A stretch of 64,000 bases of DNA from Kribbella sp. VKM Ac-2568 (GTDB taxonomy: Bacteria; Actinomycetota; Actinomycetes; Propionibacteriales; Kribbellaceae): positions 558,001-622,000 of the forward strand of contig NZ_SLVF01000001.1 in the NCBI RefSeq assembly GCF_004345365.1, given 5' to 3'. Under the pieces are notes generated by a model. The model searched no databases, was not told the DNA's origin, and worked only from the letters and a program-made list of their open reading frames with translations. This document shows, in pieces, positions 17,736-26,399 of the stretch. Every line of letters starts with the position of its first letter. The stretch's first letter is position 1. The translations under genes and the position numbers were made by a program.

Positions 17736-17815
17736 TGGTGTCCGAGGTCCCACTTTGTGCTCCGGGTGAGCGTCCGGCGCGCTTGGCTCGGCTCATCTCC
17801 TGGTGAACAAAGTGC
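17736..17815. repeat. Long hairpin repeat element, copy A
   Basis: An 80-bp unit beginning TGGTGTCCGAGGTC and ending CAAAGTGC. Its ends form an imperfect inverted repeat (11 of 13 positions: CACTTTGTGCTCC against GGTGAACAAAGTG), enclosing a GC-rich middle. It shares order and most bases with copy B at 17853-17928. Confidence 0.7.
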
Positions 17816-17852
17816 CGGTTTCCGGTGGATACTCCGCCCCCTGAAGACCGAC

Positions 17853-17928
17853 TGGTGTCCGAGGTCCACTTTGTGCACCGGGTGAGCGTCTGGGGCGCTG
17901 GGCTCTGCTCGTCTGGTGCACAAAGTGC
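17853..17928. repeat. Long hairpin repeat element, copy B
   Basis: A 76-bp direct copy of element A. Its arms are a perfect 13-bp inverted repeat: CACTTTGTGCACC at 17867-17879 and GGTGCACAAAGTG at 17915-17927. The difference from copy A lies partly in the arms, with the ability to fold retained. Confidence 0.75.
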
Positions 17929-18131
17929 TGAGGTGGTGGGTGACGCACGCCGGCCCGACTAGCACGATCACGCAGCCCGGGGGCGCAACCACCTGCGCCC
18001 ATGCCAGTGGCAATCGCCCGCGCTTGCGCCGGTGGCAGCAGCTTGGGCGATGCGGTGGCGGTACATCTCCGACTGTGCTCGCGTGCCTGGACGCAGGCTT
18101 GGGTGACTGTGGAGGCAGCGTCTGGGGGCGG

Positions 18132-18758
18132 TCAGTCCGGGGGGTTGGGGATTACGTTCCAGAAGGAGGTGGTGCCGGGGGCGGGTTGCCAGGTGGGGGG
18201 TTCGCCGGCGAAGGAGTAGGCGCCTTCGGTGACTCGGGTGTGGAAGGCCTGGGTCCACTCGAGCTCGCCTTTGTCGCGGGCGGCGCTGATGCGGAACATC
18301 TCGACGACGTGGTCCGGGGTGCTCGGGTCCTCGACGATCTGCCGCTCCGAGAACGGCTCCGCCTTCATCCGCTGCTCCAGTTGCACGATGCGCGACTCCA
18401 GCGCCGCGACGACCTCGTCACGCCGCAGCGACCACAGGAAGCTGAGAGCGGCCTGCATCTGGTCCGGCCGGAAGCCGTCCACGCTCCACAGCGCCTTCCG
18501 CAACAGCGTGAAGTACTCGCTCTCCCCGTCCGCGGTCAGCTTGTACGACGTACGCCCCGGCTTGCGTCCGGCGCCTTCCTCCAACTCCTCCAGGAAGCCG
18601 TGCTTGGCCAGCGTGCGGAGTCCCGTGTAGATGGAGCCGGGGTTGATGTTCGCCCAGTGCTGCACTTCCCACGTGATCAGCTCGCGGCGCAGCTGGTAGC
18701 CGTACGCCGGCTGGAAGATCCGCACGACCCCGAGCAGCAACAACCGCGTGGTGGACAT
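18132..18758 (-). CDS. PadR-family transcriptional regulator
   Basis: A 208-residue regulator. The N-terminal winged helix (about 1-85) has the PadR hallmarks LLLLGVVRIFQPAYGYQLRREL, INPGSIYTGLRTLAKHGFLEE and the wing GRKPGRTSYKLTADGE. A C-terminal antiparallel coiled-coil segment (about 100-150) would form the dimer. PadR proteins often repress neighbouring efflux or stress genes. The DrrAB-type exporter lies downstream on the same strand across the repeat spacer, and a GNAT gene is divergent 56 bases away, so both are candidate targets. Confidence 0.9.
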   Translation of the reverse strand: MSTTRLLLLGVVRIFQPAYGYQLRRELITWEVQHWANINPGSIYTGLRTLAKHGFLEELEEGAGRKPGRTSYKLTADGESEYFTLLRKALWSVDGFRPDQMQAALSFLWSLRRDEVVAALESRIVQLEQRMKAEPFSERQIVEDPSTPDHVVEMFRISAARDKGELEWTQAFHTRVTEGAYSFAGEPPTWQPAPGTTSFWNVIPNPPD

Positions 18759-18800
18759 GTTCGCAGTGTAAATCCGGGCGACGCAACAAGCTCGGAGGCG

Positions 18801-18806
18801 TACTCT
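18801..18806 (+). promoter_or_regulatory. -10 element (TACTCT) for the GNAT gene, leaderless
   Basis: TACTCT ends 8 bases before the ATG at 18815, consistent with transcription starting at the start codon. Confidence 0.4.
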
Positions 18807-18814
18807 CCGGGGGC

Positions 18815-19642
18815 ATGGACGTGCGTGTGACGAGCGACCCGCAGGCCTTCGAGCAGACCGTGTTCCCTTTCCTGCAACAGGATCCGGTCCTGCACACGAT
18901 CATCATGAGCAACGTCCACGAGCGCGCGAACGGGACCGCCCGCGCCGAGGACGAGCCGTCGTACTTCGTCTCTGTCCACGACGGCGACGTGGCCGGCGTG
19001 GCGATGCGGACCCCGGGCCGGGCGGTGTACCTCGGCGCGCTGCGGGAGGACTTGGGGGAGGTGATTGCCGATGCGTACGCCGACGTACTGCCGGAGCTGA
19101 GCGGTGTCGCGGGTGATCGGCCGGCCGCCCAGCGATTCGCGGCGCGGTGGTGCGAGCGACGCGGTGGTCAGGCGACCGAGACGAAGGGGACCCGGCTGCA
19201 CAAGCTGGGCGAACTCACGCCGCTGTCGGCGGACGGGGGCAGTCCGCGGCCGATGCGCGCGGACGAGGTCGACCTGGTCAGCAGTTGGGGGATCGACGGG
19301 TTCGCGGAGGAGTTGGGGTCCGGCTACCGGGAGTGGGTAGAGCGGCAGCTGCGGCAGCAGACCATGTGGATCTGGGCGGCGGACGGTGAGCCGGTGAGCA
19401 TGGTCGGCTACCACCTACCGCTGTTCGGGGTCTGCCGGGTCGGGCCGGTCTACACCCCACCCGAGCGGCGGCGGCACGGGTACGCCGGAGCCCTGACCAG
19501 TCACGTCTCCGCCGAGATCCTTGCGCAGGGCAACCAAGCCTGCCTCTACACCGACCTCGCCAATCCGACCTCGAACAAGATCTACCACGAGGCCGGCTAC
19601 CGCCCGGTGGCCGACTTCGTCGACGTGGAGTTCACCGCATGA
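18815..19642 (+). CDS. GNAT-family N-acetyltransferase, two-domain form
   Basis: A 275-residue protein longer than a single GNAT domain. The first half (about 1-130) looks like a degenerate GNAT-like domain. The second has the acetyl-CoA loop as VGPVYTPPERRRHGYAGALTSHVS and the motif B region DLANPTSNKIYHEAGYRPV. It ends at a strong bidirectional hairpin that separates it from the convergent LuxR gene. The acceptor is unknown; many such proteins modify small molecules or confer resistance. Confidence 0.85.
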   Translation: MDVRVTSDPQAFEQTVFPFLQQDPVLHTIIMSNVHERANGTARAEDEPSYFVSVHDGDVAGVAMRTPGRAVYLGALREDLGEVIADAYADVLPELSGVAGDRPAAQRFAARWCERRGGQATETKGTRLHKLGELTPLSADGGSPRPMRADEVDLVSSWGIDGFAEELGSGYREWVERQLRQQTMWIWAADGEPVSMVGYHLPLFGVCRVGPVYTPPERRRHGYAGALTSHVSAEILAQGNQACLYTDLANPTSNKIYHEAGYRPVADFVDVEFTA

Positions 19643-19690
19643 TCGTCCGCACGGTCCTGAGTACGGCGTTGCGCGGTATCGACCTGGGCA

Positions 19691-19724
19691 GTCTGCCGAC
19701 CGGGCTCGTGCCCGGTCGGCAGAC
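19691..19724. terminator. Bidirectional hairpin between the GNAT and LuxR genes
   Basis: A perfect 15-bp stem (GTCTGCCGACCGGGC) closed by a TCGT tetraloop sits between two convergent genes, 48 bases from each end. It also argues against a short frame (19639-19824) being a real gene. Confidence 0.85.
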
Positions 19725-19772
19725 CGCCGCCGGCTGGAGCACCGGCGGTTCATGGTCAGCCGATGTCGATCA

Positions 19773-22517
19773 TCAGGCGTGCGGATGGAGTCCGTGGCGT
19801 GAGGTGATGCCGAGCTTGGTGTAGACGTTGCCGAGGTGGTACTCGACGGTGCGTGGGCTGAGGAACAGCCGGCTGCCGATCTCGGGGTTGGAGAATCCGT
19901 CGCCGGCCAGGCGGGCGATCTGGCTCTCGCGGGCGGTGAGTTGGGTGGTGGTGGCCGGAGTGCGTTTGCGGGCGGTTTCGCCGGTGGCGAGGAGTTCCCG
20001 GCGGGCGCGTTCGGCGAAGGCTTCGGCTCCGATCTCGGTGAACAGGTCGTGGGCGGTGTGGAGTTGTTCGCGGGCGTCGTGGCGGCGGCGGCGCCGGCGG
20101 AGCCATTCGCCGTACAGGAGGAAGGCACGGGCGAGTTCGGTGCGGACCCGGGTCGTGGCGAGTCGGTCGATCGCTTCACGGTAGAGAGGTTCGGCGGTAC
20201 GGTCGTCGCTGACCAGCGCGCGTGAGCGGGCCTCGATCCCGAGTGCCCAGTCGGTACTGCTCGCGCTGGTCATCGCGGTGATCCAGCCCAGGGTTTCTTT
20301 CGCCGCCTCGATCTTCCCGCTGCGCACGGCCGCCTCGACGAACTCGGTCGCGGCCCAGTTCACCGCGCCCGGGGTCCGCGCCACGGGGGCGTTCACCTGG
20401 CCGAGTGCGCGGTGCGCAGCCGCCATCGCCTCGCGGTAGCGGCCGAGGCCGTTGTTGAGCACCGCGTTCGCCCGTTCGGCGACGACGACCCCGATGCCCT
20501 CGCCCCGGTGGGTGGCGTCCGCGATGGTGGCTTCGATCCGGGTGGACACCTCAGCGCGCTCACCGCGCAGAGCGGCAACGGCGAGTGCGCCGTACGGCGC
20601 CGGGTTGCTTCCGGTCGCCTCGGTCACGGTCTGGATCTCGTCGACGAGTGCTGCCGCGGCGCCGAGATCGCCGCCGAACAGCAACAGGTAGACGCGCATG
20701 CTGAGCGCGAGCGGTAGCTCACTCAAGGCGCCGGTCGTGCGGGCGAGCTCGAGGTACCGGGCGGACAGACCGTCCCAGCACTCGTCGGCCCACAAATGCA
20801 GGGCCGCGACGCAGGCCAGCCACGACCAGCGCAGCTCCTCCGCCGCAGACATGTCTTCGCCGTACGAGGTTACTGCTCGCCGCAACAGCGGTACGCCGGC
20901 CGCGTAGCCCTCGGTGAAGTTGGCGGCCAGGCCGGCCAGGAGGAGATCCGGCGAGGTAGGCGCATGCGGCCGGGGCGTCGTACTGGCAGCGCGCGCCACG
21001 GCCAGCGAGTTGCCATCCGGACCGGCCAGCCGGTCCGCGAACATGGCAGCCGTCAGCGCGTCCAGGTACGTCTCCCGGGACAGCGCGGTGTCGATCGGCT
21101 CGAGGCGCTTCGCGGCCTTGAGCAGCAGCGGCGCGGCGTCTCGGCCCCGGTTGGTGGCGAAGGCGACCTGCGCGCGCAGGAGGTCGACGCGAGCCAGTTG
21201 CAGTTCGCTGAGCGGCCCGGCTTCGGCCATCACCAACAGGTCCAGCGCCGCATCGAACGCCCCGGCCCGGCTCTTGGTCTGCGCCGCCGCCAGTGCCCGG
21301 GTGGCCCGCTGCGCCGGATCGAGGGTCAGCCTTGCGGAGCGTTCGAGGAATGCGGCTGCCGCGGCCAGGCCGCCGCGAGCCTGGGCGCGGTCGGCGGACT
21401 GTTCCAGTTCCGCGGCGACGGTGTCGTCGGGGCCACTCGCCGCATGGGCGAGGTGCCAGGCGCGGCGGTCGGCGTCGCGGGCCGGATCGGTGACCTCGGC
21501 CAGTGCGCGGTGCGCCTCCCAGCGTTCCTCGAGCGTCGCCGCGCGATGGATCGCCGAGCGCACCAGCGGATGCCGGAAGGTGATCCGCTCGTGGAACCGC
21601 ACCAGGCCGGCGAACTCCGCTGGATCGATTGTGTCGATGGCGATGCCGAGTCGTTGCGCGGCACGACGTACCAGGGCCGCGTCCCCGACCGGTTCGACCG
21701 CGGCGACAAGGAGCAGCCGGCGGATGTCGGACGGCAACGGTGCGAGTCGGCGCTGGAAAGTGACTTCGATCCGATGGGTGAGTTGCTGTGCGTCGGGCAA
21801 GCCGAAGCCACCGGCGAGTTCGGCGTAGCTGAGGTCCTGGGGTAGTTCCAGAAGTGCGAGTGGGTTTCCGCGAGTCTCGGCGAGGATGCGGTCGCGGACC
21901 CGCTCGTCGATGGGTCCGGGGATCGCCGCGCCGAGTAGCTCTCGTGCGTGTTGTGGCGGGAGGCCGCCGAGGTCGAGCCGGGGCATGCCGGAGAAGGGCC
22001 CGTCGTCGGCCGAGTCGCGGAGGGCGAAGACCAGGGCGACGGATTCGGCCATCAACCGGCGGGCCACGAACGTGAGAGTTCGTGCGGAGGTGTCGTCGAG
22101 CCATTGCGCGTCGTCGACGGCGCAGAGCAGTGGCTCTTCGGCCGCGGCGTCGGCCACCAGACTGAGGACGGCCAGGCCGACCAGGAAGCGATCCGGTGGC
22201 GGACCGGTCCGAAGGCCGAAGGCGGTGCCGAGCGCGTCACGTTGTGGGGACGGAATCCGGTCGAGCCGGTGCAGCAGTGGTGAGCACAGCTGGTGCAGGC
22301 CCGCGAAAGCGAGTTCGGCTTCGGCCTGTACGCCCGCCGCGCGGATGACCCGGCAGCCGGACGCCTCGGTCACCAGGTACTCGAGCAACGCCGACTTGCC
22401 GATCCCCGCCTCCCCGCGGATCACCAGGGCCTGGCTCAGGCCGCTGCGGACGTGATCGAGGAGCTCGTCGAGCTGCCGGCGCTCGGCGAACCGATCAACC
22501 AGCCGATCAACCAGCAT
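19773..22517 (-). CDS. Large ATP-binding LuxR-family regulator (LAL)
   Basis: A 914-residue transcription factor. The N-terminal AAA/STAND ATPase has Walker A GEAGIGKS (35-42) and Walker B CAVDDAQWLDD (about 118-128). The middle (about 330-830) is helical and TPR-like. The C-terminal LuxR helix-turn-helix is LTARESQIARLAGDGFSNPEIGSRLFLSPRTVEYHLGNVYTKLGI (about 860-905). LAL proteins act as pathway-specific activators. The molybdenum hydroxylase operon starts divergently about 145 bp away, so it is the likely target. The first codons hold a small direct repeat (LVDRLVDRF). Confidence 0.92.
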   Translation of the reverse strand: MLVDRLVDRFAERRQLDELLDHVRSGLSQALVIRGEAGIGKSALLEYLVTEASGCRVIRAAGVQAEAELAFAGLHQLCSPLLHRLDRIPSPQRDALGTAFGLRTGPPPDRFLVGLAVLSLVADAAAEEPLLCAVDDAQWLDDTSARTLTFVARRLMAESVALVFALRDSADDGPFSGMPRLDLGGLPPQHARELLGAAIPGPIDERVRDRILAETRGNPLALLELPQDLSYAELAGGFGLPDAQQLTHRIEVTFQRRLAPLPSDIRRLLLVAAVEPVGDAALVRRAAQRLGIAIDTIDPAEFAGLVRFHERITFRHPLVRSAIHRAATLEERWEAHRALAEVTDPARDADRRAWHLAHAASGPDDTVAAELEQSADRAQARGGLAAAAAFLERSARLTLDPAQRATRALAAAQTKSRAGAFDAALDLLVMAEAGPLSELQLARVDLLRAQVAFATNRGRDAAPLLLKAAKRLEPIDTALSRETYLDALTAAMFADRLAGPDGNSLAVARAASTTPRPHAPTSPDLLLAGLAANFTEGYAAGVPLLRRAVTSYGEDMSAAEELRWSWLACVAALHLWADECWDGLSARYLELARTTGALSELPLALSMRVYLLLFGGDLGAAAALVDEIQTVTEATGSNPAPYGALAVAALRGERAEVSTRIEATIADATHRGEGIGVVVAERANAVLNNGLGRYREAMAAAHRALGQVNAPVARTPGAVNWAATEFVEAAVRSGKIEAAKETLGWITAMTSASSTDWALGIEARSRALVSDDRTAEPLYREAIDRLATTRVRTELARAFLLYGEWLRRRRRRHDAREQLHTAHDLFTEIGAEAFAERARRELLATGETARKRTPATTTQLTARESQIARLAGDGFSNPEIGSRLFLSPRTVEYHLGNVYTKLGITSRHGLHPHA

Positions 22518-22663
22518 GGTCTGAAACTAACCCGGTTCGATCTCCGGGACCAGGCTGCTCGAATGCTCCGGGCCCGGTGGTCCGGCCCCGGGACTCACGG
22601 ATACGAACAGCGGTACGACGCGGGAGGCTTGAGCTCACCACCAGCAGGGAGGTACGTCGCGCC

Positions 22664-23164
22664 ATGACAAGTGTCGAAGAAGCAGTGACGAGGGTCCAGG
22701 TGCCGCTCCAGATCAACGGCCGACAGCACGTCGTCGTACTCGAGCCGCGCGTCAGCCTGCTGGACGCGTTGCGTGAGCACCTGGATCTGACAGGTAGCAA
22801 GAAGGGTTGCGACCAAGGCACGTGTGGGTCGTGCACAGTGTGGATCGACGGCCGGCGGGTGCTCGCCTGCCTGACGCTGGCGGTCGCCGCCTCGGGACAC
22901 GAGATCGTCACGATCGAGGGGCTCGCCGACGGCGACCAGCTGCATCCGATGCAGCGAGCGTTCATCGAGTACGACGCCTTCCAGTGCGGCTACTGCACGT
23001 CCGGCCAGATCATGTCCGCGATCAAGGTGATCGAAGAGGGCAATGCCGGCACCGACGAGGACATCGGCGAGTTCATGAGCGGCAACATCTGCCGGTGTGC
23101 GGCCTATCCGAACATCCGGGCGGCCATCCGGCACGTCCGCGACGAAGCGGGAGGAAGGTCATGA
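22664..23164 (+). CDS. Molybdenum hydroxylase small subunit, two [2Fe-2S] clusters
   Basis: Electron-transfer subunit of a xanthine oxidase-family enzyme, 166 residues. The plant-type cluster uses Cys49, 54, 57 and 69 (GCDQGTCGSC); the second, helical-domain cluster uses Cys108, 111, 143 and 145 (QCGYC and ICRC). The ATG at 22664 has a strong GGGAGG ribosome site at 22647-22652, so the longer upstream frame is rejected. Like PaoA/YagT but without a visible Tat signal, so the complex is probably cytoplasmic. Stop and next ATG overlap by 4 bp. Confidence 0.93.
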   Translation: MTSVEEAVTRVQVPLQINGRQHVVVLEPRVSLLDALREHLDLTGSKKGCDQGTCGSCTVWIDGRRVLACLTLAVAASGHEIVTIEGLADGDQLHPMQRAFIEYDAFQCGYCTSGQIMSAIKVIEEGNAGTDEDIGEFMSGNICRCAAYPNIRAAIRHVRDEAGGRS

Positions 23165-24153
23165 GGCCGCTGACCTACAGCCGGGCCGCGGATGTGCAGG
23201 ACGCGATCGCGCTGGCGACGGCGAACCCGGCGAGTGCGTTCCTCGCGGGCGGAACCACCGAGGTGGACCTGATCCGGGCCGGTATCTCCCGCTCCGAGCA
23301 CCTCGTGGACATCAACGAGCTGCCGCTGCGCGGAGTCGAGGACCTGCCCGACGGCGGCTTGCACATCGGCGCCCTCGCGCGCATGAGCGACGTCGCGCGA
23401 ACGCCGCGTGTCGTCGAGCGGTACCCGGCGATCTCCCGGGCCTTGCTGCTGGGCGCCTCGGAGCAACTGCGCAACATGGCGTCGATGGGAGGCAATCTCC
23501 GCCAGCGCACCCGCTGTGCCTACCTGCGCGACGGCGTCTCGCCGTGCAACAAGCGCGAGCCGGGGTCCGGCTGCGCGGCGCTCGACGGGTTCAACCGCGG
23601 CCACGCGATCCTCGGCACCAGTGAGCACTGCATCGCCACGCATCCGTCCGATGTCGCCGTCGCGCTGGTGGCGTTCGACGCCGTCATCCGGACGGTCGGG
23701 CCGGAGGGCGAGCGCGCGATCCCGTTCGACGACTTCTTCCTGCTCCCCGGCGACACGCCGCAGCTCGAGCATCCGATCGCTCCTGGCGAGCTGATCGTCG
23801 GCATCGACGTTCCCGGAGCGCCGATCGCCCGAGGCTCGGTCTATCTCAAGTTCCGCGACCGGCAGTCGTACGAGTTCGCCCTGGTATCGGTCGCGGCCGC
23901 GATCGAGGTGGACGACAATGTGGTCGCGGGCGTGCGGATCGCCATGGGCGGTATCGGTACCAAGCCCTGGCGGGCGCGCCGGGCCGAGACCGCGCTCGTC
24001 GGAAGCCCGCCGAACGAGACGTCGTTCCGGCACGCCGCCGCGGTCGAGCTGGCGGAGGCCGTCGTACGGGAGCACAACGCGTTCAAGGTCGAGCTCGCCC
24101 AGCGAGCCATGGTGCGCGGCCTCGTCCACAGCTTGAACGGGCGGCAGTCATGA
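23161..24153 (+). CDS. Molybdenum hydroxylase FAD subunit with predicted [4Fe-4S] insertion (PaoB-like)
   Basis: A 330-residue FAD-binding subunit: FLAGGTTEVDL (about 27-37) and the conserved SMGGNLRQRT (108-117) bind FAD. A cysteine cluster at Cys119, 129, 138 and 157 (RTRC, SPC, GSGC, EHC) matches the extra [4Fe-4S] insertion of E. coli PaoB/YagS and of hydroxybenzoyl-CoA reductases, which is absent from ordinary xanthine dehydrogenases. This suggests an aldehyde or aromatic substrate rather than xanthine. ATGA overlaps on both sides indicate a tightly coupled operon. Confidence 0.92.
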   Translation: MRPLTYSRAADVQDAIALATANPASAFLAGGTTEVDLIRAGISRSEHLVDINELPLRGVEDLPDGGLHIGALARMSDVARTPRVVERYPAISRALLLGASEQLRNMASMGGNLRQRTRCAYLRDGVSPCNKREPGSGCAALDGFNRGHAILGTSEHCIATHPSDVAVALVAFDAVIRTVGPEGERAIPFDDFFLLPGDTPQLEHPIAPGELIVGIDVPGAPIARGSVYLKFRDRQSYEFALVSVAAAIEVDDNVVAGVRIAMGGIGTKPWRARRAETALVGSPPNETSFRHAAAVELAEAVVREHNAFKVELAQRAMVRGLVHSLNGRQS

Positions 24154-26399
24154 GTGCCGTCGGTACACCGGTCACCCGGGTCGACGGCCCGGCCAAAGTC
24201 ACCGGCGCGGCGCGCTACTCCGCCGAGATCAGCCTGCCCGGCATGACCTATCTGGCCGTGGTCGGGGCCACTGTCGCCAGCGGGCGGGTGACGGCGATCG
24301 AGGCCGACGCCGCGCGGGCCGCCGAGGGCGTGCTGGCCGTGCTCACCCCGGAGGAGCTGCCGAAGATCGCAGCCGAGCCACACCTGTTGCCGTCCCTGGT
24401 CGGCGGCCCGGCGCCGGGCGAGAGCTTCTTCCCGATGCAGGACGACGTCGTCCAGTACGCCGGACAGCCCGTCGCGCTGGTGATCGCGGAGGAGTACGAA
24501 CAGGCGCACCACGCGGCGTCGTTGGTGCGGATCTCGTACCAACCGACCAAGTCGATCACCACGATCGAGGAGGGCCGCGAGCAGGCTTACGAAGCGCAGC
24601 GGCTCTTCGGCGGCCTGATGCCGGCACGCAGCGAGCGCGGCGACGTCGAGGCCGGCCTGGCCGGAGCGGACGTGCGGGTCGAGGTCGCCTACAAGATGGC
24701 GGCCAACCATCACAATCCGATCGAGGCCCCGTCGACGGTGGCTACCTGGGACGGCGGCAACCTGACGCTGTACGAGTCGACCCAAGGCATCCGCGCCACC
24801 CAGCAGACCGTAGCGCAGCTGCTCGGCCTGCCGATCGCCCGCGTCCGGGTGATCACCCGGTTCGTCGGCGGCGGGTTCGGCGGCAAGGCGATGGTGTGGC
24901 CGAACGTGACGCTCACCGCGATGGCCGCGCGGTACGTCGGCCGGCCGGTGAAGCTGATGCTCACCCGGCCGCAGATGTTCACGTCCAACGGGCACCGTGA
25001 GGAGCAGGAGCAGCGGATCGCGATCGGTGCCGCGCGGGACGGGCGGCTGACCGCGATCCGGCACGAGAAGTTGTCGATCACCTCGCCGTTCGACGACTGG
25101 GCCGAGCCGGCGACCGGTGTCTCGTCGCAGCTCTACGGCTGCGAGAACTTCCTCGGCGTCCACCGGCTGATCAAGGGCAACACGATGACGCCCACGTTCA
25201 CCCGCGGCCCGGGCGAGTCGCTCGGCGTGTTCACCCTCGAGACGGCGATGGACGAGCTCGCCTACCAGCTGGCCATCGACCCGGTCGAGCTGAGGGTGCG
25301 CAACCACACACCGGTCGACCCGTTCGGCAATCCTTGGTCCAGCGACGGGCTGGTGGAGTGTCTTCGCCTCGGCGCCGAGCGGTTCGGGTGGTCCGAACGG
25401 AACCCCGCTCCACGGACGACCCGCGACGGCGAGTGGCTGGTCGGCACCGGCGTGGCGGCCGCGGCGTACCCGATCGCGTTCTTCATGCCACCCCAACGTG
25501 CGCGGGCCCGGATCTTCGCAGACGGCAGCGCGATCGTGCAGACGTCGACGCAGGAGTTCGGCACCGGCGTACTCACCATGGCCACCCAGGTCGGCGCCGA
25601 CGCCCTCGGCGTCGCCCTCCGCGAGATGGAGTTCCAGGCCGGCGACAGCGATCTGCCGAACAGTACGGCAGCCGTCGGCTCGGCCGGTGCCGGCATGGTC
25701 AGCTCCGCGGTCCACGCGGCCGGTACGGCGCTGCGCGAGCAGTTGATCGCCTTGGCCGTCAGCGATGAACAGTCGCCCCTGCACGGAGCCGGGCCAGGCT
25801 CGGTGAAGGTGGCGGACGGGCACCTGACGTCTGCCGAACGTCCGGGCGCGGTCGACACGTACCGTGAGCTGCTGTCGCGCAATCACCTGTCCGACGCCGA
25901 GGCGCTCGGCATGTGGCGGCCGCCACCCCTGGATACGCCGCACGGGCTGCTCACGTTCGGCGCGCAGTTCGCCGAGGTCGCCGTCGATCCCGAGCTCGGC
26001 CTGGTCCGCGTGCGCCGGCTGAACGGCGCGTTCGCGCCCGGGCGAGTGCTCAACCCGCTGCTTGCCCACAGCCAGTTGATGGGCGGCATGCTGTGGGGGA
26101 TGAGCCAGGCGCTCCTCGAGGGCAACCACATGGATCCTCGCTACGGTCGGTGGGCGGAGACGAACCTGGCGGAGTACCTTGTGCCGGTCAACGCCGACGC
26201 CCCCGAGGTCCGTGTCGACTTCGTCGACGTGGACGACGAACTGGTCGGCCCGCTCGGCGCCAAGGGCGTGGGCGAGATCGGTCAGGTCGGCGCCGCGGCC
26301 GCCATCGCGAACGCGGTCTTCCATGCGACCGGCCGACGGATCCGCAGCCTGCCGATGGCGCCGGAGCTCGTGATGGATCCGGCCGTCGGCGGGCGATGA
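24150..26399 (+). CDS. Molybdenum hydroxylase large (molybdopterin) subunit
   Basis: Catalytic subunit of 749 residues holding the molybdenum cofactor. Family motifs include GAARYSAEISLPGM at the start, FVGGGFGGK, the substrate-pocket TRGPGESLGVFTLETAMDELA, and the catalytic glutamate in GAKGVGEIG near residue 710. The architecture (separate 2Fe-2S, FAD and Mo subunits) is PaoABC/xanthine dehydrogenase D-type. Substrate cannot be fixed from sequence. No XdhC/PaoD-type cofactor insertion chaperone is present next to it. It overlaps its neighbours by ATGA on both sides. Confidence 0.93.
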   Translation: MSAVGTPVTRVDGPAKVTGAARYSAEISLPGMTYLAVVGATVASGRVTAIEADAARAAEGVLAVLTPEELPKIAAEPHLLPSLVGGPAPGESFFPMQDDVVQYAGQPVALVIAEEYEQAHHAASLVRISYQPTKSITTIEEGREQAYEAQRLFGGLMPARSERGDVEAGLAGADVRVEVAYKMAANHHNPIEAPSTVATWDGGNLTLYESTQGIRATQQTVAQLLGLPIARVRVITRFVGGGFGGKAMVWPNVTLTAMAARYVGRPVKLMLTRPQMFTSNGHREEQEQRIAIGAARDGRLTAIRHEKLSITSPFDDWAEPATGVSSQLYGCENFLGVHRLIKGNTMTPTFTRGPGESLGVFTLETAMDELAYQLAIDPVELRVRNHTPVDPFGNPWSSDGLVECLRLGAERFGWSERNPAPRTTRDGEWLVGTGVAAAAYPIAFFMPPQRARARIFADGSAIVQTSTQEFGTGVLTMATQVGADALGVALREMEFQAGDSDLPNSTAAVGSAGAGMVSSAVHAAGTALREQLIALAVSDEQSPLHGAGPGSVKVADGHLTSAERPGAVDTYRELLSRNHLSDAEALGMWRPPPLDTPHGLLTFGAQFAEVAVDPELGLVRVRRLNGAFAPGRVLNPLLAHSQLMGGMLWGMSQALLEGNHMDPRYGRWAETNLAEYLVPVNADAPEVRVDFVDVDDELVGPLGAKGVGEIGQVGAAAAIANAVFHATGRRIRSLPMAPELVMDPAVGGR

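Larger units (their letters stand above)
17640..18131. other. 492-bp non-coding spacer with repeat elements
   Basis: No frame here has coding character. The left part (17670-17930) is made of short repeats related to GGTGTCCGAGGTCC in both orientations and two long hairpin elements. The right part (17935-18131) shows nothing I recognise. It separates the exporter operon from the PadR gene. Confidence 0.6.

Noticed and set aside
17736..17928. CRISPR-like array
   Set aside because: Only two long units, unequal in size, with internal inverted repeats and no regular spacers; no cas genes in the window.
17916..18830. 304-residue plus-strand frame covering the PadR gene
   Set aside because: Antisense to a clear PadR protein; its product is low-complexity Arg/Gly/Leu without domains.
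19639..19824. Short plus-strand frame overlapping the GNAT stop
   Set aside because: It reads through a 15-bp hairpin and into the antisense of the LuxR helix-turn-helix.
22577..22663. Earlier start for the molybdenum hydroxylase small subunit
   Set aside because: The added residues are Arg-rich and unlike a Tat signal (no hydrophobic core), and a strong ribosome site serves the ATG at 22664.
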